24,947 bases of DNA, from positions 1 through 24,947 of the forward strand of contig CAKPRX010000025.1 in assembly GCA_934183135.1 (NCBI GenBank), written 5' to 3'. The stretch is from an uncultured Prevotella sp. Lineage in GTDB: Bacteria; Bacteroidota; Bacteroidia; Bacteroidales; Bacteroidaceae. The first letter of the stretch is position 1; each line of letters opens with the position of its first letter. Shown piece by piece: positions 1 to 6,609 of this stretch. The position numbers and the translations under genes are program-made. Below the pieces are notes generated by a model that was not told the origin of the DNA, searched no databases, and was given only the letters and a program-made list of their open reading frames with translations.

Positions 1-1
1 G

Positions 2-61
2 AATGAGGAGTTCTTCACATTAAAGCTATACGCCTTGCACGACAAGCGTCTACGCATTTAA
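2..61 (+). CDS. 3' end of an unidentified protein (partial)
   Basis: An open frame enters from outside the window and ends at a TAA at 59-61. The 19 visible residues end in ALHDKRLRI and look like the charged tail of an ordinary soluble protein. This is too little to name a family. The gene-free repeat region starts right after, or partly within, the last codons, so the repeat seems to abut the stop codon. It could be a chance open frame, but a coding end is the simplest reading because nothing else explains the left edge. Confidence 0.4.
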   Translation, partial: NEEFFTLKLYALHDKRLRI

Positions 62-345
62 CGGAAGAGCCCTTTTTAGCCGCTATTTTCGGCTCTGCCG
101 AGGATGATTTTTGGAGTCGCCGCGATGGTCATTTTTTTGCTCGCGATGGTCATTACGATTCTAATGACCATCGCGAGCGAAAAAATGATGGTTTTCGGGT
201 CGTCAGGAAATGGCCGTTTTCGCCGCCGCTGCCCCCGTGGCGAGCGTACAGACAAACTACAGAAGTCCTAAACACCCTCGCCCGAGGCTGAAAAGGCAGA
301 AATGTATATTTATACATTATCAGAAAATCTTTTACAAAGTCTATG
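62..345 (-). repeat. Dispersed intergenic repeat, copy 1 (reverse orientation, truncated)
   Basis: Read on the minus strand, this stretch matches 18890-19150 closely by eye over some 260 nt, including the same palindromes in the same order. From its 5' side it has GTAAAAGATTTTC, the palindrome at 301-318, a GC-rich stretch, CTGTACGCTCGCCA, and the perfect inverted repeat at 139-178. It ends with GGCAGAGCCGAAAATAGCGG next to the upstream stop codon. The half that in copies 2 and 3 carries the second pair of palindromes is missing here. No transposase lies inside. Confidence 0.8.
139..178. repeat. Perfect 17-bp inverted repeat inside repeat copy 1
   Basis: GCTCGCGATGGTCATTA (139-155) is the exact reverse complement of 162-178, around a 6-nt loop CGATTC. 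Near-complementary flanks of T and A runs (131-138 and 179-188) lengthen the stem. A third copy of CGCGATGGTCAT lies just upstream at 121-132. The same structure recurs in copy 2 at 19047-19086. Confidence 0.85.
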
Positions 346-624
346 GTCTGGCAGACCGTTGGCCTTGGCGGACAGCAAGACAGCGTCTGCTCACGGGCTG
401 GCAGCTTTTGGCTTCTTACCCTTTTGCCTTGTTTGCCTGGCAACGGTCACCGTTGCCGTGCTATGGCCCTTGTGTGCGGTCGCCGTCAGCGAGGCCCTGG
501 CCCCGATAATAGGGGGCAGCCGGCCCAAGGTGTGCAGGCCTCTGTCGACAGGGGGCTGCCGGGCGTGGCCTGCTCCGTGCCCGCTCGCGCATGGCCGCTG
601 CCTAAAAAAAAGTAGCTTAGCCCC
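346..624. other. Gene-free stretch without recognised content
   Basis: Between repeat copy 1 and the lut promoter I see only short overlapping frames with no recognisable protein. There is weak resemblance to the sequence flanking copy 2 on its 5' side (18780-18885, reversed), so the original repeat unit may have been longer than the part that still aligns well. No tRNA, terminator or convincing hairpin was found. Confidence 0.4.
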
Positions 625-655
625 TGTGGCTTGTCTTATTTTTTTGGTAATTTTG
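625..655 (+). promoter_or_regulatory. Bacteroidota-type promoter for lutABC
   Basis: A -7 box TAATTTTG at 648-655 fits TAnnTTTG. TGTG at 625-628, 19 nt upstream, is a weak match to the -33 TTTG. The inferred transcript starts near 660, giving a leader of about 43 nt before the ATG at 703. Confidence 0.6.
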
Positions 656-702
656 CACTGCCTAACAATAGAAAGGCTATTACAAAACATACATGTGACA
701 GA

Positions 703-1440
703 ATGAAGATAGGATTGTTTATCCCCTGCTATGTCGATGCCCTGTATCCAGAGGTGGGAGTGGCCACCTACAAGCTGCTGGTCAGCCTGGGGCTCGATGT
801 AGAGTATCCCGAGGGCCAGACCTGCTGTGGCCAGCCCATGGCCAACGGCGGTTTTGAGAATATGGCCGACAGGATAGCGGGCCGTTTCGACCAGCTCTTT
901 GCCCCTTACGACTATGTCGTGGCCCCCTCGGCCTCGTGTGCCGCCTTTGTCAAGCTCTACCATCCGCGCCTGGCCCACGGCAACCACGAGTGCCTCACTT
1001 CGAAAAAGATTATGGACGTCGTCGAGTTTCTGCACGACGTGGTGAAAGTGCAGAGCCTCAAAAGCCATTTCCCCCACGTGGTCAGCGTACACAACTCGTG
1101 TCACGGCGTGCGCGAGCTGGGCCTCTCCTCGCCATCGGAGCGCCATGTGCCCCAGTTTAACAAGGTCATAGACCTGCTGCGGCTGGTCGATGGCATCACC
1201 ATCCGCGAGCCCGAGCGCCGCGACGAGTGCTGCGGCTTTGGCGGCATGTTCTCCGTAGAGGAGCCCGACGTGTCGGCCCGTATGGGCAGCGACAAGCTGG
1301 ACCGCCACGAGGCCACCGGCGCCGAGTACATTACCGGCCCCGACTCCTCGTGCCTCATGCACATGCAGGGCATAGCCCGCCGTCAGCACCGTTCTATCCA
1401 GTTCATTCATGTAGTTCAGATATTAGCAGCAGGATTATGA
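703..1440 (+). CDS. lutA: Lactate utilization protein A, cysteine-rich (Fe-S) oxidoreductase subunit
   Basis: The 245-residue protein matches the LutA/GlcF-like subunit with two cysteine-rich (CCG) domains. Its partners LutB and LutC oxidise L-lactate to pyruvate in the cytoplasm and pass electrons on through Fe-S clusters. Visible motifs are TCCGQPMANGG near residue 40, NSCHGVRELG near residue 135 and DECCGFGG near residue 175, in the order usual for the family; the length is also usual. I chose the ATG at 703 because translation from it begins MKIGLFIPCYVD, the normal LutA start, and because the promoter box at 648-655 lies too close for the longer frame starting at 631. The stop overlaps the lutB start (ATGA at 1437-1440), so the two are translationally coupled. 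Confidence 0.93.
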   Translation: MKIGLFIPCYVDALYPEVGVATYKLLVSLGLDVEYPEGQTCCGQPMANGGFENMADRIAGRFDQLFAPYDYVVAPSASCAAFVKLYHPRLAHGNHECLTSKKIMDVVEFLHDVVKVQSLKSHFPHVVSVHNSCHGVRELGLSSPSERHVPQFNKVIDLLRLVDGITIREPERRDECCGFGGMFSVEEPDVSARMGSDKLDRHEATGAEYITGPDSSCLMHMQGIARRQHRSIQFIHVVQILAAGL

Positions 1441-2810
1441 GTACTTTACATGCCAAAGCGGCCCGCCGTTTCAACGAGGACCGCGACAAGACCACCTGGC
1501 ACGACGCCACCTTCTGGTCTGTACGTCAGAAGCGCGACGACATGGCCTTCGGGCTGCCCGAGTGGGAGCAGCTGCGCGACCAGGCCAGTCAGATAAAGCG
1601 CCATACCGTCTCTCATCTGGCCGATTACCTGGAACAGTTCAGCACGCAGCTGGAGAGCAGGGGCGTGGTGGTACACTGGGCCAAGGACGCGGCCCACTTT
1701 AACCACACCGTGCTCGACATTCTGCGCCGGCATGGCGTTACCAAGATGGTGAAGAGCAAGTCTATGCTCACCGAGGAGTGCGAGATGAACCCCTTCCTGA
1801 TGGCCAACGGCATCGATGTGGTAGAGACCGACCTGGGCGAACGCATCCTGCAGCTGCTGGGCCAGAAGCCCAGTCACATCGTGATGCCAGCCATACACCT
1901 GAAGCGCGAGGAGGTGGGCCGCATGTTCGAGCAGAAGGGCATCAGCCATGAGCCGGGCAACTATGACCCCACCTATCTTACGGCTTGCGCCCGCGAGCAT
2001 CTGCGCAACCAGTTTATGGAGGCTGGGGCAGGCATGACGGGGTGCAACTTCGGCGTGGCGGCCACGGGCGACGTGGTGGTCTGTACCAACGAGGGCAACG
2101 CCGACATGAGCACGTCTATGCCCAAACTGCACCTGGTGGCCATGGGCATCGAGAAGATAGTGCCCGACTATAGGTCGCTGGCCGTCTTCCAGCGGCTGCT
2201 GTGCCGCTCGGCCACCGGACAGCCCACCACCGCTTATACTTCCCACTTCCGCCAGGCCCGTCCTGGTGGCGAGATGCACGTCATACTGGTTGACAACGGG
2301 CGTAGTGACATCCTGGCCGACCCGGACCACTGGGAAACCCTCAAGTGCATACGTTGCGGGTCGTGTATGAACACCTGTCCCGTGTATCGTCGCTCGGGCG
2401 GTTACTCTTATACCTATTTCATCCCTGGCCCTATCGGCATCAACTTAGGTATGCTGCGCGACCCGCGCCGGTATAGCGACAACGTGTCGGCCTGTACCCT
2501 CTGCCTGTCGTGCGACAATGTGTGTCCCACCCATGTAGGCCCCGGCTCACAGGTCTACCTGTGGCGGCAGCGCCTGGACAGTCTCGGCCGGGCCAACGAG
2601 TCCAAGAAACTCATGTCAGAGGGGATGGAACTGCTCTTCGAGCACCCTGCACTCTATGCGTCGGCCCTGAGCCTGGCTCCGCTGGCCAACCTGGTGCCCG
2701 GCAGTCTTACGCACATACGCCAGCTGAACCCCTGGGGCGTAGGCCATGACATGCCCCATTTCGCCCGTGAGCCGTTTCACACGTTGTGGAAGAAAGGAAA
2801 GGTAAAATAA
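1437..2810 (+). CDS. lutB: Lactate utilization protein B, ferredoxin-type Fe-S protein
   Basis: 457 residues of LutB/YkgF type. An N-terminal LUD domain (about residues 65-290) is followed by two 4Fe-4S clusters: C304, C307, C310, C314 (CIRCGSCMNTCP) and C353, C356, C359, C363 (CTLCLSCDNVCP). A C-terminal extension of about 90 residues follows. In the family this subunit is the electron-transfer centre of the lactate dehydrogenase complex. The start at 1437 overlaps the lutA stop by 4 nt; a longer upstream frame exists but runs inside lutA. It is followed after 2 nt by lutC, with a purine-rich AGAAAGGAAAGG just before. All eight cluster cysteines are present, so the protein should be functional. 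Confidence 0.94.
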   Translation: MSTLHAKAARRFNEDRDKTTWHDATFWSVRQKRDDMAFGLPEWEQLRDQASQIKRHTVSHLADYLEQFSTQLESRGVVVHWAKDAAHFNHTVLDILRRHGVTKMVKSKSMLTEECEMNPFLMANGIDVVETDLGERILQLLGQKPSHIVMPAIHLKREEVGRMFEQKGISHEPGNYDPTYLTACAREHLRNQFMEAGAGMTGCNFGVAATGDVVVCTNEGNADMSTSMPKLHLVAMGIEKIVPDYRSLAVFQRLLCRSATGQPTTAYTSHFRQARPGGEMHVILVDNGRSDILADPDHWETLKCIRCGSCMNTCPVYRRSGGYSYTYFIPGPIGINLGMLRDPRRYSDNVSACTLCLSCDNVCPTHVGPGSQVYLWRQRLDSLGRANESKKLMSEGMELLFEHPALYASALSLAPLANLVPGSLTHIRQLNPWGVGHDMPHFAREPFHTLWKKGKVK

Positions 2811-2812
2811 CT

Positions 2813-3397
2813 ATGAACTATAAAGAACAACTCTTAGCCAAGTTGCGGGCCGCCGCCACTACGGCTTACGACATGCCCGCCGCCCCTGTCGAGGGCATAA
2901 CCTATGCCGACCCGCTGGCCCAGTTTGTCGAGATGAGCCATACCGTGGGCAGCCAGGTCATCATGGCCGCTCCCGGCGACACCCTCGACGCCCTGGTGCG
3001 CAGGGCTTATCCCGAGGCACATGTCATCGCCTCTAATCTGCCCCAGCTCACCATAGCCACCCTGAACCCCGACACCGTGGCCGAGGCCCAGGATCTGAAC
3101 GGTACCGACGTGGGCGTGGTGGCCGGACAGGTGGGCGTGGCCGAAAACGGCTGCGTGTGGGTGCCCCAGGACATGAAGGAGAAGGCCGTGTGCTTCATCA
3201 GCGAGTACCTGGTCATCGTGTTGCCCAAGAGCGGCATCGTGAGCAATATGCACCAGGCCTATGACCGCATAGAGATGGGCGCCTACGGCTTCGGAACGTT
3301 CATCTCGGGCCCCTCTAAGACGGCCGACATCGAGCAGGCCTTAGTAATGGGTGCCCAGGCAGCCCGCGGGGTTACGGTCATTATCACGGACGACTGA
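2813..3397 (+). CDS. lutC: Lactate utilization protein C, LUD domain
   Basis: 194 residues, LutC/YkgG family (LUD domain). Visible conserved features are the segment around GTDVGVVAGQVGVAENG (about residues 97-113) and the C-terminal GPSKTADIEQALVMGAQ followed by a glycine turn, typical of the family end. It is the third subunit of the lactate oxidation complex. The ATG at 2813 gives MNYKEQLL and sits 2 nt after the lutB stop, with AGAAAGGAAAGG upstream as ribosome binding site; a frame start at 2786 lies inside lutB and is not needed. No lactate permease or dedicated regulator is visible next to the operon. Confidence 0.92.
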   Translation: MNYKEQLLAKLRAAATTAYDMPAAPVEGITYADPLAQFVEMSHTVGSQVIMAAPGDTLDALVRRAYPEAHVIASNLPQLTIATLNPDTVAEAQDLNGTDVGVVAGQVGVAENGCVWVPQDMKEKAVCFISEYLVIVLPKSGIVSNMHQAYDRIEMGAYGFGTFISGPSKTADIEQALVMGAQAARGVTVIITDD

Positions 3398-3425
3398 GTG
3401 TCAGAGTATTGGACAGCTGCAAGAT

Positions 3426-4163
3426 ATGTCTGTATTTTCCATAGTACGTACCTGGTTGGTGGGCGCCGCCTTCCTGGCCGTCCCCATGGCAGGGGCGGCA
3501 GGCACAGGCCCCTCCTCACCGGTCTTCGCCCAGTGGCGGGCCGGCACGGTGGTGAGCGACCGCGAGGTGGCCGCCTATGGCGCAGACCGGTGCTTCCGCG
3601 TCTCGGCGCTGAGCGACAAGGTCTTTGCCCGTATGCGCTATTCGTATGTCGACAACCCCTATGTGCGCCGTGCCGACCTGCGCTACCTGCAGGTTCTCCA
3701 TTACGACCTGGACGGGCGCATCCTTTTAGGCGAGATGGTATGCAACCGCCGTATAGCCGGCGACCTGCTTGCCATCTTCCGCCAGCTCTACGAGGCCCGT
3801 TACCCCATAGGGCGTATGGTTCTCATAGACGAGTACCGCGCCGACGATGAGCGGTCTATGCGCGCCAACAACACCAGTTGTTTCTGTTATCGCCGCGTAG
3901 CCGGCAGCAGCCGTGTGTCGGCCCATGGCCGTGGCATGGCGGTCGACATCAATCCGCTGTATAATCCTTACGTCAGGCGCCGGGCCGATGGCACCCTGTT
4001 TGTCCAGCCCGCTACCGCCGGCGCCTACATTCACCGCGACCGCACTTTTGATTATAAGATAGAGAGGGGCGACCTGTGCTACCGCCTCTTTATCCAGCAC
4101 GGTTTCCAGTGGGGTGGCGCCTGGCGCAGCTGCCAGGACTATCAGCACTTTGAGAAACGCTGA
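3426..4163 (+). CDS. Exported M15-family (VanY/CwlK-like) peptidoglycan peptidase
   Basis: 245 residues. The N-terminus MSVFSIVRTWLVGAAFLAVP is a signal peptide or anchor, so the enzyme acts in the periplasm. The zinc site of M15 peptidases is intact: SAHGRGMAVDINP gives H167 and D174, and DYQHFE gives H241 close to the C-terminus. The family cleaves bonds involving D-amino acids or L-Ala-D-Glu in peptidoglycan stem peptides; the late FQWGG...DYQHFE layout is that of the M15C subgroup. The ATG at 3426 is chosen because it begins the signal peptide. It lies 28 nt after lutC without its own clear promoter, so it may be co-transcribed, although its role is unrelated. A strong hairpin follows at 4173-4215. 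Confidence 0.85.
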   Translation: MSVFSIVRTWLVGAAFLAVPMAGAAGTGPSSPVFAQWRAGTVVSDREVAAYGADRCFRVSALSDKVFARMRYSYVDNPYVRRADLRYLQVLHYDLDGRILLGEMVCNRRIAGDLLAIFRQLYEARYPIGRMVLIDEYRADDERSMRANNTSCFCYRRVAGSSRVSAHGRGMAVDINPLYNPYVRRRADGTLFVQPATAGAYIHRDRTFDYKIERGDLCYRLFIQHGFQWGGAWRSCQDYQHFEKR

Positions 4164-4172
4164 CATACAGCA

Positions 4173-4215
4173 GTGCCACAGCCCCCATGGCGCTAACAAT
4201 GGGTTGCTGTGGCAC
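4173..4215. terminator. Probable bidirectional terminator between converging genes
   Basis: GTGCCACAGC (4173-4182) pairs perfectly with GCTGTGGCAC (4206-4215), and the stem extends inside through CCCAT/ATGGG after a small internal loop. It lies between the stop of the M15 peptidase and the stop of asnA, which converge. The U-run on either strand is weak. Confidence 0.6.
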
Positions 4216-4257
4216 ACACTTTCTTGATTTATGATAACTATATAAGGGTTCGCCGGT

Positions 4258-5295
4258 TTATATCAGCGGCATGCCGTTGTCTAAGCACGCCTGGCGCATC
4301 TCCTCAGGCCAGATACTGGCCTGGATTTCGCCGATGTGGGCCTTGTGGAGCAGTACCATGCACAGGCGGCTCTGGCCGATGCCGCCGCCGATGCTGAGCG
4401 GGAGTTTGCCGCGGAGGAGTTGCTGGTGGAAGTAGAGCTTCTCGCGTTCCTGCTGACCCTCGATGGCCAGCTGGCGGAGTAGGGCATCGCGGTCAACGCG
4501 GATGCCCATCGACGAGAGTTCAAAGGAGCGTCCCAGGATGGGGTACCAGATGAGGATGTCGCCGTTGAGGCCCGCGCGGCCGTTCTCGCCCATGGTAGAC
4601 CAGTCGTCGTAGTCGGGCGCGCGGCCATCGTGCTTCTTTCCGTCGGCCAACTTGCCACCGATGCCGATGACAAATACCGCTCCCCACTTCTTGCATATCG
4701 CGTCCTCGCGCTCCTTGGGTGTCAGCGTGGGGTACATCTGCAGCAGCTCCTCGCTGTGTATGAAGTGTATCTGCTGTGGCAGGAACGGCTTGAGCTGCGG
4801 ATAGGTCTCGCAAGCCAAGTATTCGGTACGCCGGATGGCTGCATAGATGCGCTCGACCACATTACATAGAAAAGCGATGGTGCGGTCTTCGCGCCGGATG
4901 ACAGCCTCCCAGTCCCACTGGTCTACATAGAGCGAGTGCAGGTTGTCCAGTTCCTCGTCGGCGCGTATGGCGTTCATGTCGGTGTAGATGCCGTAGCCCG
5001 GTTGGATGTCATATTCGGCCAGGGTGAGCCGCTTCCACTTGGCTAAGGAGTGTACCACCTCGGCCTGGGCATCGCCCAGGTCCTTGATGGGAAAGGTTAC
5101 GGGACGCTCGGTGCCGTTCAGATCGTCGTTGATGCCCAGTCCCTTGAGCACGAACAGCGGCGCCGTAACGCGTTGCAGCCTCAGTTCGGTCGATAGGTTC
5201 TGCTGGAAAAACTCTTTTACCAGTTTGATACCTTGTTCAGTCTGCCGCCTGTCCAGCAGCCGTTTATAGTCTTTGTTAATAATCAAATTGCTCAT
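4258..5295 (-). CDS. asnA: Aspartate--ammonia ligase (asparagine synthetase A)
   Basis: 345 residues, slightly longer than the usual 330. It matches AsnA throughout: a class II aminoacyl-tRNA-synthetase-like fold that makes L-asparagine from aspartate, ammonia and ATP in the cytoplasm. Recognisable blocks include RVTAPLFVLKGLGINDDLNG near residue 45, DMNAIRADEELDNLHSLYVDQWDWE near residues 105-130, GKKHDGRAPDYDDWS near residue 220 and the C-terminal GGGIGQSRLCM. The start MSNLIINKDYKRL at 5295 is typical. The gene is alone, has its own promoter, and converges on the peptidase gene at the terminator hairpin. Confidence 0.96.
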   Translation of the reverse strand: MSNLIINKDYKRLLDRRQTEQGIKLVKEFFQQNLSTELRLQRVTAPLFVLKGLGINDDLNGTERPVTFPIKDLGDAQAEVVHSLAKWKRLTLAEYDIQPGYGIYTDMNAIRADEELDNLHSLYVDQWDWEAVIRREDRTIAFLCNVVERIYAAIRRTEYLACETYPQLKPFLPQQIHFIHSEELLQMYPTLTPKEREDAICKKWGAVFVIGIGGKLADGKKHDGRAPDYDDWSTMGENGRAGLNGDILIWYPILGRSFELSSMGIRVDRDALLRQLAIEGQQEREKLYFHQQLLRGKLPLSIGGGIGQSRLCMVLLHKAHIGEIQASIWPEEMRQACLDNGMPLI

Positions 5296-5314
5296 ACATG
5301 TGTTATTTCGGTTG

Positions 5315-5345
5315 CAAAGTTAATCATTAAATTATAAATTGCAAG
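5315..5345 (-). promoter_or_regulatory. Promoter of asnA
   Basis: On the minus strand TAACTTTG (complement of 5315-5322) fits the -7 box TAnnTTTG. CTTG (complement of 5342-5345) stands 19 nt upstream at the -33 position. The surrounding 5320-5345 is AT-rich. Confidence 0.6.
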
Positions 5346-5433
5346 CATAATGCCGTATATTTTTGGCAATTTGTATGATTTCTGTAATTATTGCTAACTT
5401 TCTGCGTGTGGATACAAATTATTCCGCAGTTGC

Positions 5434-5464
5434 TTGCACAGTTCAAAAGATTTGGTTAACTTTG
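5434..5464 (+). promoter_or_regulatory. Promoter of tRNA-Arg
   Basis: The -7 box TAACTTTG lies at 5457-5464, and TTGC at 5434-5437 sits 19 nt upstream in place of TTTG. Transcription would start a few bases before the tRNA 5' end at 5476. Confidence 0.6.
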
Positions 5465-5475
5465 CAGGCGGTTAT

Positions 5476-5549
5476 GGCTCCGTAGCTTAGCTGAATAGAG
5501 CGTCAGATTCCGGTTCTGAAGGTCTTGGGTTTGAATCCCAACGGAGTCA
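5476..5549 (+). tRNA. tRNA-Arg (anticodon CCG)
   Basis: The full cloverleaf can be drawn. Acceptor GGCTCCG pairs with CGGAGTC (one G-U). The D arm is GCTTAGCTGAATAGAGC. Anticodon stem TCAGA/TCTGA encloses loop TTCCGGT, giving CCG, which reads CGG. The T arm is TTGGG TTTGAAT CCCAA. The discriminator is A and CCA is not fully encoded. It is followed by its own terminator. tRNA genes often serve as integration sites, and a recombinase relic lies about 320 nt downstream. Confidence 0.95.
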
Positions 5550-5555
5550 CAATGA

Positions 5556-5582
5556 GGAACCCCGCTTTGGGGTTCCTTTTTT
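5556..5582 (+). terminator. Rho-independent terminator of tRNA-Arg
   Basis: GGAACCCC (5556-5563) pairs with GGGGTTCC (5569-5576) around GCTTT, followed directly by six T residues. Confidence 0.9.
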
Positions 5583-5761
5583 ATATAAAAGTCAAAGACT
5601 TTCGGGCCTTGGAAATGGCGAAAAGCACAAAACTGGGCAACCTGTACGGTTGAAAAATCACCTTGAGTATTTCATGCTGTGAGGCGAGTATAACGTTACT
5701 TTCCTTGAGAACAATCCCAAAGAGTGCCGATAATCCAGATTAAAATACAAATTGTCATCAT
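5581..5761 (-). pseudogene. Possible frameshifted small membrane protein
   Basis: An ATG at 5761 preceded by a purine-rich AAAGGAAAGGAACAAGC opens a frame MMTICILIWIIGTL that stops after 21 residues at 5696. In the neighbouring frame, reading continues from the LFGIVLKESNVIL segment to a TAA at 5581 without interruption. A single-base slip around 5717-5725 would join both into a protein of about 60 residues with one membrane-spanning segment and a basic tail. I do not recognise a family. The open second frame could be chance in a short stretch, so this is tentative. It lies directly downstream of the recombinase relic on the same strand. Confidence 0.25.
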
Positions 5762-5865
5762 AATGCTTGTTCCTTTCCTTTGTTTTTTAATTCTATGAAA
5801 ATTAATAATGGCCCATGGGGGTGCGGTGTTGTTAAATGCAGCGTCGCTTTCCTCCTGGTAGATTG

Positions 5866-6014
5866 TCAACTATATAGTATCGTAGGCATTGTCCCTCCTG
5901 GTTGCTCTGCTAATTGCTCCCAGATGGCACGCTGGGTATCCAGTCTGAGGTGTTAATGCCTTGCCCTCTTGTGCTCACGCGAAAATAGAGCACATGGAAT
6001 TTGTTTTCCTCCAT
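5866..6014 (-). pseudogene. Serine recombinase (resolvase) relic, N-terminal fragment
   Basis: From the ATG at 6014 the frame reads MEENKFHVLYFRVSTRGQG. YFRVSTRGQ is the Y-x-R-V-S-T-x-x-Q start of a resolvase/invertase catalytic domain, with the nucleophilic serine. The frame then fails: a one-base slip at about 5941-5951 restores RLDTQRAIWEQLAEQPGGT in another frame, which resembles the usual LDTQR...W helix that follows in this family. A stop comes at 5866 and no DNA-binding or C-terminal part remains. A -7-like box TAAATTTG (complement of 6030-6037) and AAGGAGAAATAAG precede the start. I read it as a dead remnant of a mobile element inserted near tRNA-Arg. Confidence 0.55.
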
Positions 6015-6162
6015 TCTTATTTCTCCTTGCAAATTTATGCTTTTTTTTGTAAAGCGTGTAATATCTTGTAACTTTTTTTTGTAGGCGACCTGCAAATTGG
6101 CTTAAATTGACTCTATAAAGGCAAGAAGCAGCGCGAAAAAAACGTTAAACGCCAAAAAAAGC

Positions 6163-6193
6163 TTTGAGGTGTCAACGATTTGCACTACCTTTG
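6163..6193 (+). promoter_or_regulatory. Consensus promoter of small RNA A
   Basis: TTTG (6163-6166), 19 nt, then TACCTTTG (6186-6193) is a full match to the Bacteroidota housekeeping sigma promoter. The start should be near 6198, at the foot of the RNA closing stem. Confidence 0.85.
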
Positions 6194-6197
6194 CAAC

Positions 6198-6418
6198 TGG
6201 TTAAAAGCTATAAGGGGCGGTAATAGCCGTTGATTTAACTACAACCGCCCCGGCGTGTTATCTTAACCGTAAATCAACGGTTAAAATAAAATGCCAAATA
6301 CGAATTACTAAGGAAATACGCATCTTTATAGCTTTTTAGTTGCCGGTACTATATTCCGGCGTTACGCCTGGACTCTCCAGGACTTCACAAAGGGGGCGCG
6401 GCATAAGCGCCCCCTTTT
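6198..6418 (+). ncRNA. Candidate structured small RNA A (about 220 nt)
   Basis: The transcript is bounded by a consensus promoter and a strong terminator and has no plausible ORF. Pairings visible by eye: closing stem P1, AAAAGCTATAA (6203-6213) with TTATAGCTTTT (6326-6336), 11 bp; P2, GGGGCGGT (6214-6221) with ACCGCCCC (6244-6251); P3, CCGTTGATTTA (6227-6237, in the P2 loop) with TAAATCAACGG (6270-6280), which would make a pseudoknot; GCCGG/CCGGC (6342-6360); CCTGGA/TCCAGG (6367-6381). A local hairpin TTAACCG/CGGTTAA (6263-6284) competes with P3, so two folds are possible. It does not look to me like 6S RNA, tmRNA, RNase P RNA or SRP RNA. No known family was recognised. Confidence 0.7.
6392..6418 (+). 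terminator. Terminator of small RNA A
   Basis: GGGGGCGC (6392-6399) pairs with GCGCCCCC (6407-6414) around GGCATAA, followed by TTTT and a further pyrimidine-rich run to about 6432. Confidence 0.9.
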
Positions 6419-6474
6419 GCTTTCTCTTTTTCCTACTCGCTGCCTGTCACTTTCAGCATGTAACAATGTCAATA

Positions 6475-6518
6475 AACGCCCGTATATGTCAAGCCCTTAG
6501 CAGGGCTTTGGGGGCGTT
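6475..6518. other. Nested hairpin in the spacer between the two RNA units
   Basis: AACGCCC (6475-6481) pairs with GGGCGTT (6512-6518). Inside it, AAGCCCT (6491-6497) pairs with AGGGCTT (6502-6508). The spacer 6465-6547 is not duplicated. The role is unknown; it could be a backup terminator or a remnant of another structured RNA. Confidence 0.45.
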
Positions 6519-6574
6519 GCCTCGTGCGGTGATTTGTCGTACGTATATAAAAAACGTTAAACACTCAAATGCGC

Positions 6575-6605
6575 TTTGAGGTGTCAACGATTTGCACTAC
6601 CTTTG
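6575..6605 (+). promoter_or_regulatory. Consensus promoter of small RNA B
   Basis: TTTG (6575-6578), 19 nt, TACCTTTG (6598-6605); identical in sequence and spacing to the promoter of RNA A. Confidence 0.85.
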
Positions 6606-6609
6606 CAAC

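Larger units (their letters stand above)
6136..6464 (+). repeat. Tandem duplicated unit, copy A (small RNA cassette)
   Basis: This unit of about 329 nt is repeated at 6548-6878. The parts 6161-6226 and 6326-6413 are identical to 6573-6638 and 6740-6827. The tail beyond the terminator, to GCATGTAAC, is nearly identical. The 99 nt between (6227-6325) are not alignable except for short motifs. The unit holds one complete promoter, RNA and terminator. Confidence 0.9.

Noticed and set aside
62..345. Insertion sequence
   Set aside because: No transposase and no matching terminal inverted repeats at the borders; it is a repeat, but an autonomous element cannot be supported.
6215..6226. GCGGTAATA in the RNA resembles the 16S rRNA 530 loop
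   Set aside because: Nine bases are too few and the surroundings differ; probably coincidence.
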